Shown here piece after piece: positions 1-7,677 of a stretch of 9,986 nt of DNA. The DNA comes from Candidatus Planktophila sp. (GTDB lineage: Bacteria; Actinomycetota; Actinomycetes; Nanopelagicales; Nanopelagicaceae): NCBI GenBank assembly GCA_030832135.1, contig JAURJS010000026.1:1-9986 (forward strand), given 5' to 3'. Made by a program: the position numbers and the translations under genes. Below the pieces are notes generated by a model, which had not been told where the DNA came from, did no database searches, and saw only the letters and a list, made by a program, of their open reading frames with translations. The stretch's first letter is position 1; each line of letters starts with the position of its first letter.

Positions 1-20
1 ATTGCGACGGTGCGAGACAT
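1..20 (-). CDS. Start of a gene cut by the window edge, probably ribosomal protein S12 methylthiotransferase RimO
   Basis: Only the first six codons are visible, an ATG at 20-18 followed by codons reading M-S-R-T-V-A. It starts 17 nt after the stop of the RodZ-like gene on the same strand. RimO proteins of Actinobacteria typically begin with a similar RTVA segment leading into the first radical-SAM-associated domain, and rimO often lies between ftsK and pgsA in this phylum. The identification therefore rests on a six-residue match plus synteny and is tentative. RimO adds a methylthio group to an aspartate of ribosomal protein S12 using iron-sulfur clusters and S-adenosylmethionine. No clear Shine-Dalgarno sequence precedes this ATG, so the start may lie elsewhere or depend on coupling to the upstream gene. 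Confidence 0.4.
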
Positions 21-37
21 GGGGTGATACTACAGGT

Positions 38-763
38 TTAACGGAAGGTGCGACGTACTTCCTCATTCTGTCCACCAAGTGGTTCGAGTAATTCGCCATT
101 GACGGTCACATCTAGCCCTGCTGGATTGCTGAAGAAAACGCTGATAGAGGTAGTTGCCTCAAAAGACTTGCTCTCTCCTTGAAAGATCGATCCCTTATCT
201 ACATGTTGACCGTCAACGACAATATCAATCAGAGAGTTACCGCGGGATGCTGTGATAGAGAGAGTGACTCCTCCGGTCGCAGGAGTATCGGATGCTGCAG
301 AGCTAGGTGTTGGCTCTGGCGAAGGTGACGCAGATGGTGAGGCGCTCTCAATCGGTGTTGCAGTTGTCGTGTTTGAACTGTTGATATTTGAATAGACAAT
401 TTGTGCAATGCCCAGAACGAGGAGTATCACTAATGAGAAAGCCGCTGGCACTTTCCAAGAGAGGCTCTTCTTCTCCTGTGGAACTCGCGTCACGCTATTT
501 TCTGCGAGTAACTCATTAATGCTTCTGCTCTCTACCGAGTGTTCTGCGTTATAGAGCTCAACTAATTGAGCAGCATCAAGACCTAACTTCGGTGCGAGAT
601 TGCGAAGATGCCCTCTCGCATAAATATCTCCACCGCAATTTGAGAAGTTATTTCTCTCCATCTCAATCAGAAGTCCTGCGCGCACACTTGTGATGGCAGC
701 GAGATCATCGAGCGAGATTCCGGCGGCGGCGCGTGCAGTGCTGAGCACCTCACCTAGATTCAT
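38..763 (-). CDS. RodZ-like membrane protein with N-terminal helix-turn-helix and C-terminal DUF4115 domain
   Basis: From the preferred start the protein has 241 residues. Residues 1-70 form a RodZ-type helix-turn-helix (HTH_25), with the family segment GGDIYARGHLRNLA at 44-57. A short basic linker leads to one membrane helix at about 104-125. Then comes a Ser/Thr/Pro/Ala-rich low-complexity stretch (130-165), and residues 166-241 fit a DUF4115 domain. RodZ proteins join the MreB cytoskeleton to the elongation machinery, with the HTH in the cytoplasm and the C-terminal domain outside. In Actinobacteria the role is less well established, so this is a family-level call. I chose the ATG at 763 over the in-frame ATG at 802 because AGGTGGAGG sits 4 nt upstream of it and the extra 13 residues do not resemble the family. 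The gene lies 145 nt downstream of ftsK on the same strand and may share its transcript or have its own promoter. Confidence 0.85.
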   Translation of the reverse strand: MNLGEVLSTARAAAGISLDDLAAITSVRAGLLIEMERNNFSNCGGDIYARGHLRNLAPKLGLDAAQLVELYNAEHSVESRSINELLAENSVTRVPQEKKSLSWKVPAAFSLVILLVLGIAQIVYSNINSSNTTTATPIESASPSASPSPEPTPSSAASDTPATGGVTLSITASRGNSLIDIVVDGQHVDKGSIFQGESKSFEATTSISVFFSNPAGLDVTVNGELLEPLGGQNEEVRRTFR

Positions 764-767
764 AGAA

Positions 768-776
768 CCTCCACCT
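768..776 (-). promoter_or_regulatory. Strong ribosome binding site that sets the start of the RodZ-like gene
   Basis: On the minus strand this reads AGGTGGAGG and ends 4 nt before the ATG at 763-761. It lies inside the coding sequence implied by the longer start at 802, which argues against that longer start. Confidence 0.7.
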
Positions 777-868
777 AAAGAGAAATTTTGCAAAGGACTC
801 ATGTAAGAAATCCTGTCGTAATTTTACCTACCTTCAAGGAAGAACTACTAGGCGCAGGGTTTAAATAT

Positions 869-892
869 GGGTGAAATATTTGGAAATCACCC
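869..892 (-). other. Inverted repeat between ftsK and the RodZ-like gene
   Basis: The arms GGGTGA (869-874) and TCACCC (887-892) are perfect inverted repeats around a 12-nt AT-rich centre. The element begins 16 nt past the ftsK stop on the minus strand. It could be a weak RNA hairpin that trims or partly terminates the ftsK transcript, or a dyad operator for a downstream promoter. There is no clean U-run after it, only an AT-rich stretch with ATATTTAAA. The rest of the 145-nt gap (764-908) shows an isolated TAAAAT hexamer but no convincing -35 partner. Confidence 0.3.
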
Positions 893-908
893 CTTGAGCC
901 ACCCGCTA

Positions 909-3248
909 TTAATAATCGCGGAGCGTGGCAAGAACTGAATCAAGCTCTTCATTTGTCACGAGGACCACACGAGCCTTGGATCCCTCAGATGGTCCAACGA
1001 TTCCCCGAGACTCCATGAGGTCCATCAAGCGACCGGCCTTGGCAAAACCAACGCGCAACTTTCGTTGCAACATTGATGTTGAACCAAATTGAGTTCCAAC
1101 GACAAGTTCTACTGCCTGACAGAGAAGATCGAGATCATCACCAATCTCTTTATCAATCATCTTTGAAGATTGAGCTGTGACGGTGACATCCTCACGATAG
1201 CGAGGCTTTAACTGCTTCTTCACATGATTGGTAACTGCCTCAATCTCGCGTTCAGAGACATACGCTCCCTGAATACGAATTGCGCGGCTGGCACCCATTG
1301 GAATAAAGAGTCCATCGCCCTGGCCGATGAGCTTCTCGGCTCCTGGTGAATCCAGGATGACGCGGCTATCTGCAAGTGATGATGTTGCAAATGAGAGACG
1401 TGATGGGACGTTGGCCTTAATCAGACCGGTGACGACATCAACAGATGGGCGCTGTGTTGCAAGGACAAGGTGAATACCGGCAGATCGAGCAAGCTGGGTG
1501 ATGCGAACAACCGACTCTTCTACCTCACGCGCTGCGACCATCATCAAATCTGCCAGCTCATCAATAACAACGAGCAGGTATGGGTAAGGCTCTAATACTC
1601 GATCAGATCCTGGAGGTGCAACGACTTTGCCGGCGCGGACAGCCTTATTGAAATCATCGATATGGCGGAAACCGAAATTTGCCAGATCTTCATAACGAAG
1701 ATCCATCTCACGTACTACCCAGGTAAGGGCATCGGCTGCCTTCTTCGGGTTGGTAATGATTGGAGTAATGAGGTGAGGAATTCCTTCATAAGCGGTGAGC
1801 TCGACTCGCTTTGGGTCAATCAAAATCAAGCGAACTTCATCTGGTGTCGCACGCATCATGATCGATGTAATCATCGCGTTAATCATCGAAGATTTACCAG
1901 CACCGGTCGCACCTGCCACAAGAAGGTGTGGCATCTTCGCTAGATTTGCACAGACAAAGTTTCCTTCAACATCCTTGCCGAGGGCAACGAGCATGGGATG
2001 GTGATCCTGACCTGCAACGCTTGAGCGCATTACATCGCCTAAAGCAACGATTTCACGGTCGGTATTTGGAATTTCAATTCCGACAGCAGATTTACCTGGA
2101 ATCGGCGAAAGGATGCGCACTTCACTGCTTGCAACAGCATAGGAAATATTCTTTGAGAGAGCGGTGATGCGTTCAACCTTTACTGCATTACCAAGCTCTA
2201 CCTCGTAACGAGTAACAGTCGGTCCGCGCATAAAGCCTGTGACTTGTGCATCGATATCAAATTGCTTGAAGACTTCTGTCAGAGATGCAACAACGGTGTC
2301 GTTTGCCTTGCTCTTACCCTTTGAAGCCGGCCCGACCTTAAGTAGATCTTGAGATGGAAGTTCATACTTGGAATCACCGGTCAAGAGCAACTGCTCAGGG
2401 CGCTGATTACTCTTTACCGGCTCTTTGAGTTGAGCTTCAAGTGGCTTAGGAACTTCAACGGTGAACTCTTCATCAAATTCAGCCTCTTCGATCTCATCTT
2501 CAATCTCTGGCTCATCTTCATGCCAAGCAACGACTGGTGTTTCGAAGGGAGGTGTATCTGAAATTTCAAAATCTTCTTCTTCCCGCACTGGGCGCTTTGA
2601 TTTGAGCCATGTTGCTATCACCTTAATGCGAGTGATGACTTCAGAGAATGGAGTTGCCGTCACTACGAGAGCTCCGAAGAGGAAGAGCGCGATCAAGAAA
2701 GGATAGGTAAGCAATGATGACATCACAGCCACGAGCGGCATCGAAACGTAATACCCGAGTAATCCACCGCCTTCACGTATCGCTGATGCGCCTTCAGGAT
2801 TTGAATATCCCAGTGAGCCGTTGAAGAGGTGGGCAAGTCCTGTGGAGCTTATGAGGAGAATCAAGAGACCGACGGTGATGCGACCAGTCCCTTGCTTATC
2901 ATCAGGTGTTCTAAAGATTCGGATCGCAAAGTAGATAAGAACAATTGGGGTGACAATGGCGACTGAACCGAAGGCTCCATAGAGGAATGAGTAGACATTG
3001 CGCCCCAGGATTGCATCCGAGCTCATCCAGGTTCCGGTGATAGAGATCAAGGCCAGGATGAAGAGGGTGAGCGCTGCCCCATCGCGGTGATGCTCAGGAT
3101 CGAGATCTTTGGCGCCACGGGCAACAAAACGGATAGATGAGCCGAGAGATTTGGCGATCAAGCGCCAGGCTGATGCCAGACCAGATCCAATGAGCGCGAT
3201 TAAACCGCCCTTGCTGCTCTGATTCTTCGTGCGTTTTCTCTTAGCCAC
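909..3248 (-). CDS. ftsK: FtsK/SpoIIIE family DNA translocase
   Basis: This 779-residue septal motor pumps double-stranded DNA to clear the chromosome from the division site. Its N-terminus has a basic cytoplasmic leader and four or five membrane segments between about 57 and 200. A strongly acidic linker follows (about 222-262) and then a Lys/Pro-containing linker to about 300. The motor domain spans about 310-690. The Walker A motif GATGAGKS is at 446-453 and the Walker B segment LLVVIDEL at 558-565, followed by the conserved [20 protein letters not shown] segment at 596-615. The DNA-reading winged-helix gamma domain is at about 703-770. The length is ordinary for an actinobacterial FtsK. 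The start is GTG at 3248; the next in-frame Met is residue 75, inside the membrane region, so the GTG is preferred although its Shine-Dalgarno is weak. It lies 52 nt downstream of rnj, probably in the same operon. Confidence 0.97.
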   Translation of the reverse strand: MAKRKRTKNQSSKGGLIALIGSGLASAWRLIAKSLGSSIRFVARGAKDLDPEHHRDGAALTLFILALISITGTWMSSDAILGRNVYSFLYGAFGSVAIVTPIVLIYFAIRIFRTPDDKQGTGRITVGLLILLISSTGLAHLFNGSLGYSNPEGASAIREGGGLLGYYVSMPLVAVMSSLLTYPFLIALFLFGALVVTATPFSEVITRIKVIATWLKSKRPVREEEDFEISDTPPFETPVVAWHEDEPEIEDEIEEAEFDEEFTVEVPKPLEAQLKEPVKSNQRPEQLLLTGDSKYELPSQDLLKVGPASKGKSKANDTVVASLTEVFKQFDIDAQVTGFMRGPTVTRYEVELGNAVKVERITALSKNISYAVASSEVRILSPIPGKSAVGIEIPNTDREIVALGDVMRSSVAGQDHHPMLVALGKDVEGNFVCANLAKMPHLLVAGATGAGKSSMINAMITSIMMRATPDEVRLILIDPKRVELTAYEGIPHLITPIITNPKKAADALTWVVREMDLRYEDLANFGFRHIDDFNKAVRAGKVVAPPGSDRVLEPYPYLLVVIDELADLMMVAAREVEESVVRITQLARSAGIHLVLATQRPSVDVVTGLIKANVPSRLSFATSSLADSRVILDSPGAEKLIGQGDGLFIPMGASRAIRIQGAYVSEREIEAVTNHVKKQLKPRYREDVTVTAQSSKMIDKEIGDDLDLLCQAVELVVGTQFGSTSMLQRKLRVGFAKAGRLMDLMESRGIVGPSEGSKARVVLVTNEELDSVLATLRDY

Positions 3249-3300
3249 ACGCTCAATCTTAGGTGGAGAGTTTTAGCGAATAAGGGAAGGCGCGCCGACC

Positions 3301-4986
3301 TTAGACCTCGATGACTACCGGAACAATCATCGGCTTTCGGCGATGTTTCTGGCCGACCCAACCGCCGATAGTGCGCCGAACGATCTGAGAGAGTTGATGG
3401 GTTCCATTAGTTCCATCGGCAACTGCACGCGCTAGCGCCTTCTCGATATCGCCTCGGACCTCATCAAAGAGAGCTACATCCTCATTGAAGCCACGGGCAT
3501 GGATATCAGGGCCGGCGATAATCTTTCCGCTCTGAGAATCTATTACGACGATGACAGAGATGAATCCCTCTTCACCCAAGATGCGACGATCTTTGAGCGA
3601 ATCCTCGGTGATATCACCAATGCTCTGGCCATCTACATAGACAAAGCCAACTGGAATAGATCCAGCGACCTCGGCGACGTGATCGACTAAATCAATCACG
3701 ATTCCATTCTCGGCGATAAAGGTATTCTCGCGTGGCACGCCAGATTGAATAGCAAGTTCAGCATTGGCTTTAAGGTGTCGCCATTCACCATGGATAGGCA
3801 TCGCATACTTTGGTTTGACGATGTTGTAGCAATAGAGGAGCTCACCTGCTGCCGCATGTCCTGAAACGTGGACGAGAGCATTTGCCTTATGAACTACCTT
3901 GGCGCCAAAACGAGTGAGCTCATTGATGATTCGATAGACAGAGTTCTCATTACCTGGAATAAGAGATGATGCCAAGATAACTGTGTCTCCCTGGCCAACG
4001 CGAATCTGGTGATCGCCATTGGCCATGCGCGAGAGCGCCGCCATTGGTTCACCCTGTGATCCTGTTGAAATCAAAACTACATTGTCGCCATAGTTATCGA
4101 GATCTTTAAGTTCAATCACTGTTCCAGATGGAACGTTGAGATATCCCATATCTTCAGCGATCTTCATATTGCGCACCATTGAGCGGCCAATAAAGCAGAC
4201 CCAGCGACCATTTTCATGGGCAACATCGATTATCTGTTGAACTCGATGCACGTGAGAAGAGAACGATGCGACGATAACTCGCTTCTTAGTTGTTGCAATC
4301 ACTCTATGAAGTGCGGGCATAATCTCGCGTTCAGAGGGAGTGAAGCCCGGGATATCGGCATTGGTCGAATCGGCGAGGAAGATATCTACCCCCTCCTCCC
4401 CTAAGCGAGCAAAGCTAGCGAGGTCGGTCGTGCGGCCATCGAGCGGGAGCTGATCCATCTTGAAGTCACCGGTTGCTAAGACCATACCCGCCTTGGTGCG
4501 AATGGCAACGGCAAGAGCATCTGGGATGGAGTGATTGACTGCGATGCATTCTAGATCGAAACCATCTAGCTTAAAGCGATCACCTTCACGCACCTCATGG
4601 GTGATTGGACCGATTCGATGCTCTTTACATTTAGCGGTAATCAGAGCGATTGTGAGCGGTGAGCCATAGAGCGGAATATCAATTCGTTCACGTAAGAGGT
4701 ATGGAACTGCCCCAATATGGTCTTCATGTCCGTGGGTGAGGAATACTCCCACGACATCATCGAGTCGATCTCGGATGTAACTAAAGTCAGGCAAAATCAG
4801 ATCGATACCTGGTTGATTATCTTCTGGAAAGAGAACTCCGCAATCAACGATAAGAAGTTTGCCATCGGTCTCAAAGACAGTCATGTTGCGACCAATCTCA
4901 GAGATTCCACCGAGTGCGACGATGCGAAGGCCGCCGGCAGCAAGTTTGCTCGGAGTACCTAAATCAGGATGAGGGTGTTGTGTCAT
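3301..4986 (-). CDS. rnj: Ribonuclease J (metallo-beta-lactamase/beta-CASP family)
   Basis: The 561-residue protein is the usual length for RNase J, a cytoplasmic zinc-dependent ribonuclease with endonuclease and 5'-to-3' exonuclease activity in mRNA decay and rRNA maturation. The metal-binding HGHEDH motif is at residues 85-90, His152 lies in NHSIPD, and Asp174 lies in ATGDFKMD. The beta-CASP domain follows, with HVSGHA at 373-378 and His399 in PIHGEWRH. The remainder is the C-terminal domain. The N-terminal HPHPDLG segment is typical of actinobacterial RNase J and supports the ATG at 4986. That ATG is only 6 nt from the dapA stop and has no evident Shine-Dalgarno, which suggests translational coupling to dapA. 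In Mycobacterium tuberculosis the same order thyX-dapA-rnj is found. No second RNase J or RNase E is visible here. Confidence 0.97.
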   Translation of the reverse strand: MTQHPHPDLGTPSKLAAGGLRIVALGGISEIGRNMTVFETDGKLLIVDCGVLFPEDNQPGIDLILPDFSYIRDRLDDVVGVFLTHGHEDHIGAVPYLLRERIDIPLYGSPLTIALITAKCKEHRIGPITHEVREGDRFKLDGFDLECIAVNHSIPDALAVAIRTKAGMVLATGDFKMDQLPLDGRTTDLASFARLGEEGVDIFLADSTNADIPGFTPSEREIMPALHRVIATTKKRVIVASFSSHVHRVQQIIDVAHENGRWVCFIGRSMVRNMKIAEDMGYLNVPSGTVIELKDLDNYGDNVVLISTGSQGEPMAALSRMANGDHQIRVGQGDTVILASSLIPGNENSVYRIINELTRFGAKVVHKANALVHVSGHAAAGELLYCYNIVKPKYAMPIHGEWRHLKANAELAIQSGVPRENTFIAENGIVIDLVDHVAEVAGSIPVGFVYVDGQSIGDITEDSLKDRRILGEEGFISVIVVIDSQSGKIIAGPDIHARGFNEDVALFDEVRGDIEKALARAVADGTNGTHQLSQIVRRTIGGWVGQKHRRKPMIVPVVIEV

Positions 4987-4992
4987 CTACTA

Positions 4993-5889
4993 TTAATTTT
5001 TCAACGCGACGCCACCAGCGGTGAGATCTTTGCGCAATTGCTCGATCTGTTCTGGTGTGGCATCGACGAGAGGAAGACGAGTTGTGCCACCAGGTAGGCC
5101 CATAAGCCCCATCGCAGCTTTGGTGAGGATCGCACCTTGTGTGCGGAAGGTTCCAGTGAAGACTGGAAGTAGCTTCTGGTGAATCTCGAGCGCCTTAGCG
5201 GAATCTCCTGCAAACCAAGCATCGAGCATCGCCTTGAGCTCATTGCCAACGGTGTGGCCGCAGACAGATACAAATCCCACAGCACCCACTGCTAGGAGTG
5301 GAAGGTTGAGAATGTCATCGCCTGAATAGACAGGAATACCGCAGCGTTGGATGACCCATGATGTGCTTGCGCTATTTCCCTTTGCATCTTTGAGGGCAAC
5401 GATATTATCGACGCTATCGAAGAGGCGACAGATAGTGTCATTCTCAATCTCAATACCCGTACGACCTGGAATGTCATACATCATGATCGGAAGATCAGTT
5501 GCTGCGGCTACTGCGCGAAAGTGTGCCTCAACGCCAGCTTGAGGTGGCTTGTTGTAATAAGGAACTACAACGAGAAGGCCATCGGCTCCAGCATCTTGTG
5601 AACGCTTTGCTTGTTCGACAGTGTATGACGTCTCATTATCGCCAGCGCCTGAGAGAACCTGAATCTTTGAACCAACAACGCTCTTAACAACGCGGATGAT
5701 CTCTAGCTTCTCCGATGACTTTGTCGTTGGAGCCTCTCCTGTCGTGCCGTTGACGGCAATACCATCATGGCCGGTATCGACAAGATGTTGAGCAAGCTTT
5801 GCAACGCCATCCCAGTCAATCGCCCCATCCTTATCAAAAGGGGTCACCATTGCGGTCATGAGGCGGCTGAAAGGTGCGTTGATACTCAT
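4993..5889 (-). CDS. dapA: 4-hydroxy-tetrahydrodipicolinate synthase
   Basis: DapA condenses pyruvate with aspartate semialdehyde, the committed step to meso-diaminopimelate and lysine, and acts in the cytoplasm as a TIM-barrel enzyme. At 298 residues it has standard length. The pyruvate-binding GTTGEAPT motif is at 48-55. The catalytic tyrosine lies in MYDIPGRTG (Tyr138) with Arg143 following, and the Schiff-base lysine is Lys167 in VALKDAKG. The tyrosine of the PYYNKP segment (Tyr112) corresponds to the one contributed across the dimer interface. All key residues are present, so the enzyme looks active. The ATG at 5889 lies 16 nt after the thyX stop; AAGGAT at 5901-5906 is a possible but distant Shine-Dalgarno (11 nt). 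The gene feeds DapB, encoded about 2 kb away in the other minus-strand block. Confidence 0.97.
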   Translation of the reverse strand: MSINAPFSRLMTAMVTPFDKDGAIDWDGVAKLAQHLVDTGHDGIAVNGTTGEAPTTKSSEKLEIIRVVKSVVGSKIQVLSGAGDNETSYTVEQAKRSQDAGADGLLVVVPYYNKPPQAGVEAHFRAVAAATDLPIMMYDIPGRTGIEIENDTICRLFDSVDNIVALKDAKGNSASTSWVIQRCGIPVYSGDDILNLPLLAVGAVGFVSVCGHTVGNELKAMLDAWFAGDSAKALEIHQKLLPVFTGTFRTQGAILTKAAMGLMGLPGGTTRLPLVDATPEQIEQLRKDLTAGGVALKN

Positions 5890-5905
5890 CTGCGAATCTT
5901 ATCCT

Positions 5906-6640
5906 TTATGGCGCTACGCGACCAGATTTTTCGAAGGCTTGATAGGTAAGAGGCATCAATTTTGCGAATTCTGCCTCCATCTTCTCTGCAACCATCTCAA
6001 TTTCACGTTGAGGGTAGCTTGGGAAGTGTGATCCTTCGCGGGAGGTGCGAAGCGAAAGGAAGTTCATCAAAGCACGGGCATTCATAGTCACATACATCGA
6101 TGAATATGTCGCAACAGGGAGAACGGCGCGCGCAACCTCACGAGCGATTCCAGCATCGAGCATCTTCTTATAAGAATCGTATGCGACTATGTAAGCATCC
6201 TTCATCGCAGCAACTGTGACCTCGAACTGCTCTTGTGTGCCAGGAACAAATTCATATGCACCTGTCTTGCCGATCTGAATGAGATTACGTTCCTGGTTAG
6301 GAACATAGAAGACAGGCTTGAGTTCACGGTAACGACCAGATTCCTCGTTATATGAAGCGATGCGGTGACGCATAAATTCACGGAAGACAAAGATAGGAGC
6401 TGAGATAAAGAATGTCATTGAGGTGTGTTCAAATGGTGAGCCATGGCGCTCTCGCGCAAGGTAGTTAATCAATCCGGCGGAGCGGGATGGATCTTCACCT
6501 ATCTCATCCATCGACTGCTCGCCCGCCGTTGAGACGCGCGCTGCCCAGATGACATCAGCATCGCTGGCGCTAGCCTTGATGAGCTCGACCGATACATCGT
6601 CGCGGAAAACTACCTCAGGATATTCGCTTGTTTCAGACAT
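5906..6640 (-). CDS. thyX: Flavin-dependent thymidylate synthase ThyX
   Basis: ThyX methylates dUMP to dTMP using methylenetetrahydrofolate, NADPH and FAD, and is unrelated to ThyA. The 244-residue protein has the diagnostic RHRxxSxNExSxR signature: RHR at 91-93, Ser96, Asn98, Glu99, Ser101 and Arg103. Other conserved parts are the substrate-binding region REVARAVLP (167-175), MNARALMNFLSLR (186-198), and the PSYPQREIEMVAEKME segment near the C-terminus, which ends in the common actinobacterial GRVAP. The ATG at 6640 has AAGGTG 5 nt upstream (6646-6651). It is the first gene of the block that continues to dapA, rnj and ftsK, and it diverges from azlC across 42 nt. No thyA is present in the window. 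Confidence 0.97.
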   Translation of the reverse strand: MSETSEYPEVVFRDDVSVELIKASASDADVIWAARVSTAGEQSMDEIGEDPSRSAGLINYLARERHGSPFEHTSMTFFISAPIFVFREFMRHRIASYNEESGRYRELKPVFYVPNQERNLIQIGKTGAYEFVPGTQEQFEVTVAAMKDAYIVAYDSYKKMLDAGIAREVARAVLPVATYSSMYVTMNARALMNFLSLRTSREGSHFPSYPQREIEMVAEKMEAEFAKLMPLTYQAFEKSGRVAP

Positions 6641-6678
6641 GGGCGCACCTTATCGAGCAACCCCCCTCCACTTCTGGC

Positions 6679-6707
6679 ATCTATGAGGCAGAATGTCCGC
6701 GTGTCCA
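6679..6707 (-). promoter_or_regulatory. Tentative promoter for thyX and its downstream block
   Basis: On the minus strand TGGACA (6707-6702) matches the -35 consensus TTGACA at five of six positions. A weak -10-like ATAGAT (6684-6679) follows after 17 nt. Transcription would start about 30-35 nt before the thyX ATG. The -10 match is poor and the element overlaps the first codons of azlC on the other strand, so this is only a suggestion. Some promoter must exist near here because thyX is the first gene in its direction. Confidence 0.25.
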
Positions 6708-7369
6708 CAGTGAACCGCACCACGGCGGCTGCATCCTTCAGCGTCTCCTTCACCGTTGGACTTTATGGAATCGCCTTTGGCGCAGCCGGCATCGCCGCTG
6801 GCTTCTCGCTGATTCAAACCTGCGCCTTATCTCTACTCACCTTCTCCGGTGCATCGCAATTTGCCGTCGTTGGTGTCTTGGGTGCAGGCGGATCTGCAAT
6901 CTCAGGTATTGCAACAGCCTCACTTCTTGGAATTCGTAATGCGCTCTATGGAATGCGCATGGCGCCTCTGCTCAAGATTCGCGGTTGGAAGCGTCTAGTT
7001 GGAGCTCAAGTAACGATCGATGAGTCAACTGGAGTAGCTCTTGGCCAATCAGAGCTAGGTGAGCCAGCGATGCGTCAAGGTTTCTGGCTCACCGGTATCG
7101 GTGTCTATATCTTCTGGAACCTCTTTACCATCGTCGGCGCACTCGGTGCACAGGCGATGGGCGATCCTGCTGCATGGGGTCTCGATGCGGCAGTGCCTGC
7201 AGCATTCCTAGGACTTGTCTGGCCACGACTAACAAATAATAGAGAGCGTGCGCTTGCCGTTGCAGCGATGGCGCTCTCGTTCGGACTCACACCTTTTGTC
7301 GCAGCAGGAATCCCAATTATCAGTACTGCTCTATTGGCTGTCGCCTTCGGATGGAAGGCGCGCTCATGA
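6683..7369 (+). CDS. azlC: AzlC family branched-chain amino acid exporter, large subunit
   Basis: This 228-residue integral membrane protein is the large subunit of an AzlCD/BrnFE-type exporter of branched-chain amino acids (in Corynebacterium BrnFE also exports methionine). Family hallmarks are the early hydrophobic segment ending in FSGASQF (54-60), RNALYGMRMAP (85-95), TIDESTGVAL (111-120), a membrane pair at about 134-155, and AAVPAAFLGLVWPRL (169-183). More helices run to the C-terminus. The 3' end overlaps azlD in an ATGA arrangement, as expected for co-translated subunits. The start is uncertain. The ATG at 6683 gives the usual length but has no Shine-Dalgarno, while in-frame GTG codons at 6701 and 6710 could also be used, perhaps on a leaderless transcript. 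The exact substrate cannot be told from sequence. Confidence 0.9.
   Translation: MRQNVRVSTVNRTTAAASFSVSFTVGLYGIAFGAAGIAAGFSLIQTCALSLLTFSGASQFAVVGVLGAGGSAISGIATASLLGIRNALYGMRMAPLLKIRGWKRLVGAQVTIDESTGVALGQSELGEPAMRQGFWLTGIGVYIFWNLFTIVGALGAQAMGDPAAWGLDAAVPAAFLGLVWPRLTNNRERALAVAAMALSFGLTPFVAAGIPIISTALLAVAFGWKARS
7353..7358 (+). promoter_or_regulatory. Ribosome binding site that selects the azlD start
   Basis: GGAAGG lies 7 nt before the ATG at 7366. It falls inside the reading frame begun by the alternative ATG at 7351, so it favours the 7366 start. Confidence 0.6.
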
Positions 7370-7677
7370 GCCAACTCTGGATTGCTGTATTAGGCACAAG
7401 CCTTATCGCTTTTGGGCTAAAGTATTTTGGCCATAGCGTGCCTGAGAAATATTTGAGTAACCCACGTGTCTTAAGAATCAATACCCTGATTCCTATAGCC
7501 CTCTTAAGCGCGCTGGTTGCCGTGCAGACATTTGGCGATAAGAGCAAGCTCGTTATCGACCAGCGAGTGGTAGGAATGAGCGTTGCTGTGATTGCTCTGA
7601 TGTTAAAGGCGCCATTTCCAGTAGTTGTCATTGGATCAGCTGCTGCAAGTGCGCTGACCTTCCACTACTTAGGCTGA
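7366..7677 (+). CDS. azlD: AzlD family branched-chain amino acid exporter, small subunit
   Basis: The 103-residue protein has three or four hydrophobic segments, at about 3-20, 40-56, 67-80 and 84-100. This matches AzlD/BrnE, the small subunit that pairs with AzlC. The family-like core is the segment around IPIALLSALVAVQ (42-54). The ATG at 7366 overlaps the azlC stop by 4 nt and has a good Shine-Dalgarno, so it is preferred over the in-frame ATG five codons upstream. The TGA at 7675-7677 lies beyond the stop codon of the convergent mycoredoxin-like gene, so the two coding regions overlap tail to tail by 9 nt. With azlC it forms the only plus-strand transcription unit of the window. Confidence 0.88.
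   Translation: MSQLWIAVLGTSLIAFGLKYFGHSVPEKYLSNPRVLRINTLIPIALLSALVAVQTFGDKSKLVIDQRVVGMSVAVIALMLKAPFPVVVIGSAAASALTFHYLG

Noticed and set aside
300..370. Low-complexity tract in the RodZ-like gene
   Set aside because: It encodes the Ser/Pro/Thr-rich linker outside the membrane helix, which is common in this family, and has no regular repeat unit.
721..733. Run of CGG/GGC triplets
   Set aside because: It encodes Ala-rich residues of the helix-turn-helix. It is only a few units long and not a meaningful microsatellite.
764..802. Longer form of the RodZ-like protein starting at the ATG at 802
   Set aside because: The extra 13 residues overlap the AGGTGGAGG ribosome site of the ATG at 763, and RodZ-type helix-turn-helix proteins normally begin close to the HTH.
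2461..2600. Apparent repetitive TCTTCA-like tract
   Set aside because: It is the codon-level effect of the Glu/Asp-rich linker of FtsK. The units are irregular, so it is not a DNA repeat array.
1662..2706. Several plus-strand open frames opposite ftsK
   Set aside because: They lie wholly within the clearly coding ftsK frame, show no recognisable domains and have no proper ribosome sites. They are shadows of the real gene.
3289..3296. GGCGCGCC palindrome between rnj and ftsK
   Set aside because: It is a single 8-base palindrome with no spacer, extended arms or T-run, and is most likely chance.
3499..5949. Short plus- and minus-strand frames over rnj and dapA
   Set aside because: Both host genes are complete with all motifs intact. 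The alternative frames have no family resemblance.
7105..7631. Minus-strand open frames opposite azlC and azlD (7105-7374 and 7320-7631)
   Set aside because: They are antisense to genes with clear AzlC and AzlD family patterns, and their low-complexity translations look like reverse frames of membrane-protein codons.
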